Positions 18,530 to 27,078 of a stretch of DNA of 64,000 nucleotides are shown piece after piece; the first letter of the stretch is position 1; each line of letters starts with the position of its first letter. This DNA is from Clostridia bacterium. Its GTDB lineage: Bacteria > Bacillota > Clostridia > Oscillospirales > Acutalibacteraceae. The position numbers were made by a program, and so were the translations under genes. The DNA is taken from the NCBI GenBank assembly GCA_017623575.1, contig JAGAOS010000045.1, positions 1-64,000 of the forward strand, read 5' to 3'. The notes below the pieces were generated by a model that did no database searches, was not told the DNA's origin, and saw only the letters and a program-made list of their open reading frames with translations.

Positions 18530-18577
18530 AATCTGCAATAAAAGTGCTTTTTATGCATTTTTATTGCAGATTTTTTG
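18530..18577 (+). terminator. Rho-independent terminator, CTGCAATAAAA family copy 2
   Basis: AATCTGCAATAAAAGTGC pairs with GCATTTTTATTGCAGATT and is followed by TTTTT, about 40 bases past nfnB. It ends the six-gene operon and shares its core with the palindromes at 391, 30851 and 52520. Confidence 0.85.
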
Positions 18578-18644
18578 TTTACAAAATTATCGTTAAGCTT
18601 TGTGTCGAGTGGAAATTATCATCCTTTTTTTACAGAATAGCATA

Positions 18645-18673
18645 TCGAAAAATCAAATCAGTAATGTTATAAT
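18645..18673 (+). promoter_or_regulatory. Promoter for secreted hydrolase copy 1
   Basis: TCGAAA (18645-18650), 17 bases, then TGTTATAAT, an extended -10 with a perfect TATAAT (18668-18673). It leaves a leader of about 150 bases before ATG 18827. Apart from these signals and the terminator, the 18493-18826 gap holds nothing I recognise. Confidence 0.6.
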
Positions 18674-18826
18674 TTAAGTAGGAATTAATGTAAAGCATGT
18701 GTGTTTTTTAGAAAAAGTATCAGTTTTTCCAAAAAGTATCAAATATTTAATTGAAAAAACATATTTGGTATTGTATTATTGTTTTAGAGGTATATTTAGT
18801 AATTATAGATGGGAGAGATTAACTAA

Positions 18827-21800
18827 ATGTTTAAAGCAATCAAAAAGCAGAATACAACTTTTATCAAAGGTATTTCGGTTATTTTGTGCCTTGTGCTTGT
18901 GCTCACAGTAGCACCCCTTGCAGATGTTTCAAATCTGCTTATCAGCGCAAGTGCCGCAAATATGCCCGAATACAATCCCAACTACGGTAGTTTTACCGCC
19001 AAAACTGTAAATGGCAATACCGTTTTAACGGCTACTGCCAATTATGGCTGTGGTTTCAGAGGATGGTATTATAAGGATGGTACCGAGGTGGCTTACACAG
19101 CTGATTTTACTGTTCCAAGCGGAAAATCCGCTGAGGATTATACACCCGTATTTTACAGTTACAATCTTGCGGTAAACGGTGATTTTGAAGCCTATGCAGA
19201 CGGCACCAATATGAAAACAGCTGTTTCAGCCGAAGAAGCTTGGGAGGGTATGACCGATTCTGAGCTTGCGGGTAAGGGCGATTGGTCCTCTATGAAAATA
19301 AGCTCTGACCGTGCAAAAAGCGGTACTAAATCCCTTAAAATAGGTTGCCAAAGCAATACCGCGTATCACACCTTCCGCGGTCTTGATAAAAACACGCAGT
19401 ATACCGTTAAGTTCTGGTATAATTTAGATCCTTCGGTTGGTACAACATCATCCGGTACACCCTTTAAGCATTATTTAACCCATGTTTCGGTTGTGGCTGA
19501 TGGTAATGAAATTACCGCAAGAGCTAACAGAGACGGTAGCTATCTGGCTAAACAAATCTACGGTTTTGAAAGCGGTTCAACCGAGGCAGGGGAGTGGAAA
19601 GAAGCTTCTGTTACCTTTTATACCGATGAAAATACCGATGTAACCCTTTGTATTCTTTACAATTCCAATGCCGATACCGCTAACAATATATCATCCAAGC
19701 CTATTTATATTGATGATTTAACCTTGGTTAAGGATGTATTTGCCGCGCCTACATATTTCAATGAGAATTTTTCCGTTGCCGGTCATAACAACTGGAAACC
19801 TTATGACAATAATAGGGTAGGACTTTATCAGACCGACGATTATCGCTTAAAGCTCAGCTCATACTGGACATTTAAATGGACACAGAGTGCGCCTATGCTG
19901 CTTAAAAAAGGCGCAGAATATACATTAAGCTTTAAGCTTGATATAAGCGAGGTTGAGTTCGATCAATATCTTCCCGCCGTTACAGATGATAATCCCCCCC
20001 AGTATATATTGGATGAAAACGGAGATTACACCTGGCAAAAAAGCGAAGATGGTAAAAGCTATCTTTCTAACTGGATAAACTTTAACGTTTCAAATGAGTA
20101 CAGAATGTGGGGGCAACAAGGTGCAGGCACCCTTGTGACCGATAGCGATATAACAAACAGCGTAAAAATTACAGTTGCCGATACAAACGGAAATACTATG
20201 AGTGGCTATGACAGAGGCTATACAGCCTTTGGATTTGCCAAAAAGACCGTTACAGATAAGGGCTTGGATCCTGCCAAACTTGTTATTACTATGACCTTCA
20301 CTCCCGACGAAACTACCGAAGGCTACTTCAATGTTCGTCTTAATTCTCCGGGAGCTTACTATCTTGACGATATAGTAGTTAAGGAAACACAGAAGGCTGT
20401 TGAGCCAACCGATTATCTTGAAGGCACAATGAAATCTTTGGGTACTGCTATAAGAACAGTAGGCAAACAGGGAATGCGTTATAAAACTTCATTAGATAAA
20501 CGCCTGCTTACTGCCGAAATGTATTATGGTGTTCGTCTTACCGAATATGGTACCATTGCAATTAAAAATGAATATTTGGGCGAAAACGAGCTTACATTAG
20601 ATGGCGCCTATGAGTTTAATGGTGAAACCTATACTGCTAAAAAAGGTATTGCTTATTCCTTTAAGGATAATGTTGATTTAATATATGCCGAACACTCTGA
20701 TTCAATTGATTTTACCGGTGTTTTAATGAATATTGCCAAGGCAAATTGGAATGACGATTATACCGCAAGAGCATATTTTAAATATGTTGATAAGCTGGGC
20801 AATGATGGTGTAATTTATTTGGATCAAAGCGATATTTCGATTTATCCTATATCAAAAGCGGCATATTCCGCTAAGGATGCAAACGGCGAGTATTCAGAAT
20901 CGCCTGAAGTCAGGGAATATTTATACAATAAAATTATAAGTAGTTTTACCGACAAGGTAATACATATTAAAAATGCATCAGCTCCTGCATTTACCAATTT
21001 TGAGGGTATGCGTTCCACCGTTTATCACGCAACAACCTTCTTCCCAAGCAAGCACGGCAGAACCTATACTGATGAACAGGCAGCCATAGAAATGGATCGC
21101 CTGAAGGACACCAAGGTAGATAATGTTCGTACCCGTTTCGCCTCTCAGTGGATGTGGAACTCCTCTACAAACACATGGAATTGGGAATCTTCCAAAATGG
21201 CGGCTATATATAAATGGGCTGAGATGTTGCAAAACAGAGATATATCCATAACCCTTAACGCAGGCTGGCATCTGCACGATTTTATATATTTCTACGATAA
21301 GCAATTTAATGGTGATGCCCATAAATATAACTCAACCGATGCAGGTCATTCCTCTATTCCTGAAGTGAATTATCTCCACGGTTATACAGATGATTTAACA
21401 CCCATCTCTGACAGCTACGGTGAGGATTCCAAAGCTTCAGCCATTACTGCTATGGGTAAGGAGGTAGGACTGGAGCTTACCGATTCAGAGTATAACTATT
21501 ATTCGGTAGTTGCTGCTCGCTATTCCGAATGGATAAAGCAGGCACTTAATGCCTTTAAAGCTCATGGTATAAACAATATAAAATATGTTCTTCCCTTTAC
21601 CGAAACAGGCTATCATCGTGCTGACGATCCTACATATTCTTATGATGAGTGGATCTTTATGGTAATGGCTCTTGATAATGAGCTTAAAACAGCAGGCATT
21701 CGCAATAATTATAAATTTGTAGGACCAAGCCAATCCAACTATGTGTATCAAGGCAGAACGGTTCAGTTTGTTGAATATATTTATGAAAAAATCGGCGGTA

Positions 21801-22723
21801 CTAAGTATGAGGATATGATAGATATTATATCTATGCATCAGTACACAACTCCTAACACTCAGAAGGGTTATGAAAATACCATTTTTGATCCATATGCTTG
21901 CTATTCCAGAGCGGCTGAAAATTTCCCTTATTTTAAGCAGATAAGAGAAAATGCAGGCGTTTTTGAAAAGGATTTCTGGTGTGATGAGTATTTTGCATAT
22001 GCCAATGATGCAAGATGGCATGATAATGTTGGTATGCAAATGACACAGTATGCCGCCGGATTTACAGCCGGTATGAATAATGGTGTTAATCGTTTCTCGG
22101 TATGGCAGATGTTTGACTGCTTATGGGATGATACCGCAACACACGGCACCGCTCATTTGGCCGATTATAAAACAAGCAATGAGTTTATAGGCGGTATTCA
22201 TGCTTGCGGTACCTGCCCTTCACTTGTAAAGGCAGATGGCGAAACCTGTACCATTGAAGGCTGCGCCTGTAAAAATTATACGCCCTATTCCAGCTATGTT
22301 CCTCGTACATCGTATTACGGCATAAATCTTATTGGTAAATATCTTAATAATGAAAATGCTGATGTTTATTATACCGAGGTTATTGATGATGCTACCAAGG
22401 ATAACGGCGGCGTGTATGTAAGCGCCATTAAAAATGATGACGGTATGGATGTTATTATAGTTGTAAATACAATGCCTACAGCATCAAGCTTTGATTTACA
22501 GTTTGAAAATGATGACAATGTAAGCTTTAAGCGTTATACCTATAATCCCGATGCTGTTGTTCCCACTAAAGAGGCAAAATCTATTGAAAGCGATAAAACT
22601 ATCTCCTTAGATGGTGCATCCTCCTTCCGCGATGAGCTTCTTGCAGGTTCCTTCGCAATATATGTATCCACAGGAATTTATCGTGGTGATGATGTGGATA
22701 TGCCTATTGAACCTGAAAATTAA
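18827..22723 (+). CDS. Secreted multidomain protein with putative GH-A-like glycosidase barrel, copy 1
   Basis: A 1298-residue exported protein, first of three tandem paralogues. A signal peptide ends near ASAA (about residue 43). Then come a short beta-repeat with GFRGWYYKDGTEV (about 48-104) and two jelly-roll, CBM-like modules (about 105-305, with NGDFEAY and SGTKSLKIG; about 306-525, with YYLDDIVV). An unrecognised domain follows (about 528-700, GTAIRTVGKQGMRYKT to RAYFKYVD). Next is a probable TIM-barrel hydrolase (about 720-1125, YHATTFFPSKHGRTY onward) and a C-terminal beta-sandwich. E926 in LPFTETGY and E1054 in FWCDEYFAYA lie where clan GH-A enzymes carry acid/base and nucleophile; this is inference. 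A conserved cysteine cluster (CGTCPSL...ETC...GCAC) follows the barrel. No LPXTG, dockerin or SLH motif is visible. GGGAGAG precedes the ATG. Family and substrate are unknown to me. Confidence 0.75.
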   Translation: MFKAIKKQNTTFIKGISVILCLVLVLTVAPLADVSNLLISASAANMPEYNPNYGSFTAKTVNGNTVLTATANYGCGFRGWYYKDGTEVAYTADFTVPSGKSAEDYTPVFYSYNLAVNGDFEAYADGTNMKTAVSAEEAWEGMTDSELAGKGDWSSMKISSDRAKSGTKSLKIGCQSNTAYHTFRGLDKNTQYTVKFWYNLDPSVGTTSSGTPFKHYLTHVSVVADGNEITARANRDGSYLAKQIYGFESGSTEAGEWKEASVTFYTDENTDVTLCILYNSNADTANNISSKPIYIDDLTLVKDVFAAPTYFNENFSVAGHNNWKPYDNNRVGLYQTDDYRLKLSSYWTFKWTQSAPMLLKKGAEYTLSFKLDISEVEFDQYLPAVTDDNPPQYILDENGDYTWQKSEDGKSYLSNWINFNVSNEYRMWGQQGAGTLVTDSDITNSVKITVADTNGNTMSGYDRGYTAFGFAKKTVTDKGLDPAKLVITMTFTPDETTEGYFNVRLNSPGAYYLDDIVVKETQKAVEPTDYLEGTMKSLGTAIRTVGKQGMRYKTSLDKRLLTAEMYYGVRLTEYGTIAIKNEYLGENELTLDGAYEFNGETYTAKKGIAYSFKDNVDLIYAEHSDSIDFTGVLMNIAKANWNDDYTARAYFKYVDKLGNDGVIYLDQSDISIYPISKAAYSAKDANGEYSESPEVREYLYNKIISSFTDKVIHIKNASAPAFTNFEGMRSTVYHATTFFPSKHGRTYTDEQAAIEMDRLKDTKVDNVRTRFASQWMWNSSTNTWNWESSKMAAIYKWAEMLQNRDISITLNAGWHLHDFIYFYDKQFNGDAHKYNSTDAGHSSIPEVNYLHGYTDDLTPISDSYGEDSKASAITAMGKEVGLELTDSEYNYYSVVAARYSEWIKQALNAFKAHGINNIKYVLPFTETGYHRADDPTYSYDEWIFMVMALDNELKTAGIRNNYKFVGPSQSNYVYQGRTVQFVEYIYEKIGGTKYEDMIDIISMHQYTTPNTQKGYENTIFDPYACYSRAAENFPYFKQIRENAGVFEKDFWCDEYFAYANDARWHDNVGMQMTQYAAGFTAGMNNGVNRFSVWQMFDCLWDDTATHGTAHLADYKTSNEFIGGIHACGTCPSLVKADGETCTIEGCACKNYTPYSSYVPRTSYYGINLIGKYLNNENADVYYTEVIDDATKDNGGVYVSAIKNDDGMDVIIVVNTMPTASSFDLQFENDDNVSFKRYTYNPDAVVPTKEAKSIESDKTISLDGASSFRDELLAGSFAIYVSTGIYRGDDVDMPIEPEN

Positions 22724-22737
22724 TTTAAATTAATTAC

Positions 22738-22773
22738 AAACGCACTTGTATCAAAAATACGGGTGCGTTTTTG
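22738..22773 (+). terminator. Rho-independent terminator after copy 1
   Basis: CGCACTTGTAT and ATACGGGTGCG pair around CAAAA, followed by TTTTT, directly after the stop of hydrolase copy 1. The three paralogues are therefore transcribed separately. Confidence 0.8.
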
Positions 22774-22814
22774 TGTATTATTAACAAATGTTATTCGCAA
22801 AAGCAATATTAATC

Positions 22815-22843
22815 TTGCAAATTTAATTATATTATGATAAGAT
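22815..22843 (+). promoter_or_regulatory. Sigma-A promoter for hydrolase copy 2
   Basis: TTGCAA (22815-22820), 17 bases, TAAGAT (22838-22843). The gene starts at 22891, after AAGGAGAT. An in-frame start upstream at 22834 would fall inside this promoter. Confidence 0.6.
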
Positions 22844-22890
22844 TTATATGTATTGTTATACGAAAAAATTTGGGTAAGGAGATATTTACA

Positions 22891-25800
22891 ATGACAACAA
22901 ATAATGTAAGCAAAAAAATACTGGCAAAATTTGTTGCTGTGGTAGCTGTAATTGCTATTATCCTTTGTGTTGCGCCTGTTTCAGGGCTTTCAGACATTTT
23001 GGTTAATGCAAGTGCAGAAGCTCCCGTGTATGATTCATCACTGGGTAGCTACACTACAACAACAGATTCAAACGGTAATACCGTTTTAACAGCCGTACCT
23101 AATGAAAATGTAGGCTTTAGAGGCTGGTTTTTAAAGGACGGCACAGAGGTTTCCTATAATGCCGCTTATACCCTTCCAAGCGGTGCCTCTGCATCTGATT
23201 ATGTTCCTGTATTTTATAATTTCAACCTTGTTAAAAAAGGTAGCTTTGAGGAATATACCAATAACAAAAGTCTTAAAACAGGCGTTCCCGAGGATGAAAT
23301 TTGGGAAGGTATTACCGATGGCGAGGCTTTGGGCACAGGCTCAGACTGGACCTCATTAACGGTTACCAACAACCGTGCAAGAACAGGTAGTAATTCTTTG
23401 CGTATAGGCGCCAACTGTAATACCGCCTATAAGGATTTTTATAATCTTGAACCTTATACACAGTATACTGTAAAGTTCTATTTTAATCTTGACCCTAACG
23501 AAACGGCAGATCAAACATCTAAAGGTTACGCTACTACCAGATATTTGGGTATGGCTTCCGTTATCGGCGAGAATATGGAAACTACTTATCGCGGAAATAC
23601 CGAAGAAACTGCAGAGTATCTTGCCTGTAAAAAATTTGATACCACAACAGGCGCCAGCTCTTCAACCAATGATTGGAAAGAGGTTTCCATAACCTTCTTT
23701 ACTGAGGAAAGCACCTCTGCAAGATTGGTTCTTTTTTACAGATGCTATTATGAGGATGGCAAAAAAACACCTTGCGGTAATGATTTTTTGTACCTTGATG
23801 ATGTTTCTCTTGTTAAGGATGTTATAGCAGCACCTACATATTTTAACGAGAATTTTACTACTACCGTTAAAAACTGGAAAGAATCTGACGAAGGTGCTTC
23901 TGTTCAGAGGCTTTCTGCAGCATTGGAGGGCGGACGCTTAAAGGTTACTCCGATTCTTACCTATGGCTCTATGCATTCTCCTGCAATTTACCTTAAAAAG
24001 GGTGCAAAGTACAATATCTCCTTTGATATGGACTGGAGTCAGGTTACCGATCAATACTTCCCGGCAGTTGTGGATAATAAGCTTGTAACCGATGAAAGCT
24101 TAATAACTGAAGATAATCCCAATGGCTATGTATGGCATGTGCATAATACAGAAACCGGTGCTCTGGGTGAAAACTGGATGAACTTTACGCTTTCCACCAG
24201 CAAAACAGATACTTCACCTTATTATGCAACAACCGCAGTCGCAGCTGACACAAATGTTGTGTGGACTATTACTGATGCCAACGGAGTTGTTTTTACTTCA
24301 ACCTTTGGTAAGGGCGCAACCTCTACCGGCTTCGGCAGATATACTTCCCTTAAAAATCTGGATTCTACCCAGACCTTAAAGGTTAATCTTTCATTTACTG
24401 CACATAAAACGGCAACAACCTATTTCACTGCCCGTCTTAATGGTTTGGGTACATATTATTTAGATAACTTTGTTATTACTGAGGATGACTCAACCATTGA
24501 TTATTTAGGTATAGTAGAAAGCACTGTTAAATCAATGGGTACTGCAATCCGCACCGTGGGTAAGCAGGGTATGAGATATAAAACCCAGTTAGATAAAAAT
24601 CTCCTTACCTTTAATTACGGCTTACGTCTTATCGAATACGGTACTGCCGCTATTAAGACCGAATACTTAGGCGATAACGAGCTTGTTTTAGACGGTATGT
24701 ACGATTACGGTGAATACACCTATGGCGTTAAGGTTGGTAAAGCATATTCCTTTAACGAAAAAACCGATTTAGTTTATGCCGAGGATCAGGATACCATTGA
24801 TTTCACCGGTGTTTTAATGAACATCCCCCAGAAAAATTGGAACTCCGATTACACCGCAAGAGCATATGTTAAATATGTTGATACAAACGGTAATGAGTCT
24901 ACCGTTTATATTGACCCCTCTGATATAGCTGTTTATCCCATCTCCAAGGCGGCATATTCCGCAAGAGATGAGGAGGGCGAATTTACCGAGTCTGATGATG
25001 TTCGTGAATACCTTTATGAAAATATCATAAGCAAATTCACCGATAAGGTGGTTAAGGTTTCCAACGATTCCACCCCCATCTCCTCTAACTTCCAGGGTAT
25101 CCGTTCAACTATTTACCACGCAACAACCTTCTTCCCCGACAGCCACGGAAGAACCTATACCGAGGCACAGGCGGCGGTTGAAATGGACCGCTTGGTTGAT
25201 ACCAAGGTGGATAATGTTCGTACCCGTTTCGCATCTCAGTGGATGTGGAATGAAGACACCGGTTGGGATTGGGAAAGCACAAAAATGACCGCTTATTATA
25301 AGTGGGCAAAAATGCTTCAGGACCGTGATATTTCTATCACCCTTCAGGCAGGCTGGCATTTACACGACTTTATATACTATTATGATAAATGGGTAGCAAC
25401 CGATAAAATTAATTATAAAGAGGCTAATGCTCAAGGTCATTCTTCTATTCCTGAAGTAAACTATATGCATGGTTATACTGATGCAAATGTTAAAACCGAA
25501 GACTTGTATGGTGAAGATTCAAGAGCCGCTGAGATTACCGCCGCAGGTAAGGCAGTAGGACTCAGCCTTACAGATGAAGAGTACGCGCATTATTCTGTAG
25601 TTGCCGCCCGCTATGCCGAGTGGGTAAAGCAGGGTCTTAACGCCTTTAAGGCTCACGGTGTTTACAATGTTGAGTATGTTCTTCCCTTTACCGAAACAGG
25701 CTATGCATTTACTAATCCAAACACGGGCGAGGCAGACCCCATCTATTCGTATGATGAGTGGATGCTTATGGTTATTTCTCTTAACGATTTGTTAGAGCAG

Positions 25801-26835
25801 AATAATATGAGAAGTGATTATAAATTCATCGGTCCTGCACAGTCTATCTACGCTTATCAGAACAGACTTTCATTTATTGAATATATGTACAGCCTTCCCG
25901 GATTACAGCCCGGTGCCGATTATGAGGATTTGTTAGATATTAATGCAATGCATCAGTACACAAGTCCTCACACCAGACAGGGCTATCCAGCTACTGTTTA
26001 CGGTCCTTATGGTTCCTATGCATTGGCAGAGGATAACTTCACCTATTATGATGATGTGCTTAAAGTATCAGGTGTAAGAGATATGGAATTCTGGTGCGAT
26101 GAATACTTTGCGCACGCTAGCGATGCCAGATGGTGGCACAATGTTGGTATGCAGATGACCCAGTTTGCCGCAGGTCTTACCGCCGGTATGAATAACGGTG
26201 TTAACCGTTTCTTAACCTGGCAGATGTTTGACTGCTTGTGGGATAGTACCGCAACACACGGCGCCGCAATTCACGATAATAGCGGTGAGTTTTCAGGTGG
26301 TATACACGCAGTTGGTACCTGTCCTTCACTTGTACATGTAGACGGCAAAACCTGTCCTAAGGGTGAAAGCTGTCCTTGTACAAAGAACTACAACATTTCC
26401 AGTTATGTTCCAAGAACTACCTATTACGGTATCAACCTTATTGGTAGATTTATGAATAACAATAATGCTGATGTTTTTGCTACTCAGGTTATTGATGAAG
26501 CTACTGAGGATAACGGCGGTGTTTATGTAAGTGCTATTAAAAATGATGACGGCAAAACCGTTATTATGGTAGTTAATACAATGCCCGTTACTTCCAGCGT
26601 GGATGTAGAGCTTGAAAAATCAGATATGATCAGTCTTACCCGCTACACCTATGACCCCAACGAGATAGTTCCCACCGCTGAGGCAACACCTATTCCCGCT
26701 GATAAGAGCATAACTCTTAATGGTAAAACCAATTTCTACGATGTAATTCCCGCGCAGTCCTTTGTAATTTACGCAGAAAGCGGAACTGTAATCGGTGATG
26801 ATGTTGATATGCCCTTAGAGGATATGCTCGACTAA
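22891..26835 (+). CDS. Secreted multidomain protein with putative GH-A-like glycosidase barrel, copy 2
   Basis: A 1314-residue paralogue of the preceding gene with the same domain order: signal peptide (ending near NASAEA), GFRGWFLKDGTEV repeat, two jelly-roll modules, the unrecognised GTAIRTVGKQGMRYKT domain (about 537-710), the putative barrel, and a beta-sandwich end. The candidate catalytic glutamates are kept in LPFTETGYAF and FWCDEYFAHA. The cysteine cluster reads VGTCPSL...KTCPKGESCPC, losing one cysteine of copy 1. It looks closer to copy 3 than to copy 1 in the barrel (SRWW/DARWWHNVG, IHDNSGEFSGG). The start is ATG 22891 with AAGGAGAT at ideal distance. It is secreted, with no wall anchor visible. 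It may act on the same polysaccharide with different specificity, or be an expression-level duplicate. Confidence 0.75.
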   Translation: MTTNNVSKKILAKFVAVVAVIAIILCVAPVSGLSDILVNASAEAPVYDSSLGSYTTTTDSNGNTVLTAVPNENVGFRGWFLKDGTEVSYNAAYTLPSGASASDYVPVFYNFNLVKKGSFEEYTNNKSLKTGVPEDEIWEGITDGEALGTGSDWTSLTVTNNRARTGSNSLRIGANCNTAYKDFYNLEPYTQYTVKFYFNLDPNETADQTSKGYATTRYLGMASVIGENMETTYRGNTEETAEYLACKKFDTTTGASSSTNDWKEVSITFFTEESTSARLVLFYRCYYEDGKKTPCGNDFLYLDDVSLVKDVIAAPTYFNENFTTTVKNWKESDEGASVQRLSAALEGGRLKVTPILTYGSMHSPAIYLKKGAKYNISFDMDWSQVTDQYFPAVVDNKLVTDESLITEDNPNGYVWHVHNTETGALGENWMNFTLSTSKTDTSPYYATTAVAADTNVVWTITDANGVVFTSTFGKGATSTGFGRYTSLKNLDSTQTLKVNLSFTAHKTATTYFTARLNGLGTYYLDNFVITEDDSTIDYLGIVESTVKSMGTAIRTVGKQGMRYKTQLDKNLLTFNYGLRLIEYGTAAIKTEYLGDNELVLDGMYDYGEYTYGVKVGKAYSFNEKTDLVYAEDQDTIDFTGVLMNIPQKNWNSDYTARAYVKYVDTNGNESTVYIDPSDIAVYPISKAAYSARDEEGEFTESDDVREYLYENIISKFTDKVVKVSNDSTPISSNFQGIRSTIYHATTFFPDSHGRTYTEAQAAVEMDRLVDTKVDNVRTRFASQWMWNEDTGWDWESTKMTAYYKWAKMLQDRDISITLQAGWHLHDFIYYYDKWVATDKINYKEANAQGHSSIPEVNYMHGYTDANVKTEDLYGEDSRAAEITAAGKAVGLSLTDEEYAHYSVVAARYAEWVKQGLNAFKAHGVYNVEYVLPFTETGYAFTNPNTGEADPIYSYDEWMLMVISLNDLLEQNNMRSDYKFIGPAQSIYAYQNRLSFIEYMYSLPGLQPGADYEDLLDINAMHQYTSPHTRQGYPATVYGPYGSYALAEDNFTYYDDVLKVSGVRDMEFWCDEYFAHASDARWWHNVGMQMTQFAAGLTAGMNNGVNRFLTWQMFDCLWDSTATHGAAIHDNSGEFSGGIHAVGTCPSLVHVDGKTCPKGESCPCTKNYNISSYVPRTTYYGINLIGRFMNNNNADVFATQVIDEATEDNGGVYVSAIKNDDGKTVIMVVNTMPVTSSVDVELEKSDMISLTRYTYDPNEIVPTAEATPIPADKSITLNGKTNFYDVIPAQSFVIYAESGTVIGDDVDMPLEDMLD

Positions 26836-26867
26836 TATCAAAAAGCCTTAATAAATCAATTAAACTT

Positions 26868-26898
26868 AAAACACCTGCGTTAAAAACGCGGGTGTTTT
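26868..26898 (+). terminator. Rho-independent terminator after copy 2
   Basis: AACACCTGCGTT and AACGCGGGTGTT pair around AAA, followed by TTTTC, about 33 bases after the stop. A TATACTATAAT sequence at 27002-27012 may be the -10 of copy 3, but no good -35 is visible. Confidence 0.78.
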
Positions 26899-27078
26899 TC
26901 ACATATTTTCTAATGTTTTTATTCTTTTATTAGAAAAAAAGCCCAAATTCGAAAAATAGTATATATTTTTAACAAAATACCAAAGGAAAGATATATAAGT
27001 TTATACTATAATTAAAATAAGTTAAATTGTAAGCATTTGCTTTTTGGCAATCAATTTCTATATAAGGAGATTATGGTT

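Noticed and set aside
21485..22039. 184-codon open frame opposite hydrolase copy 1
   Set aside because: Shadow of the conserved barrel; the product resembles no protein and has an unusual Ile/Cys-rich composition.
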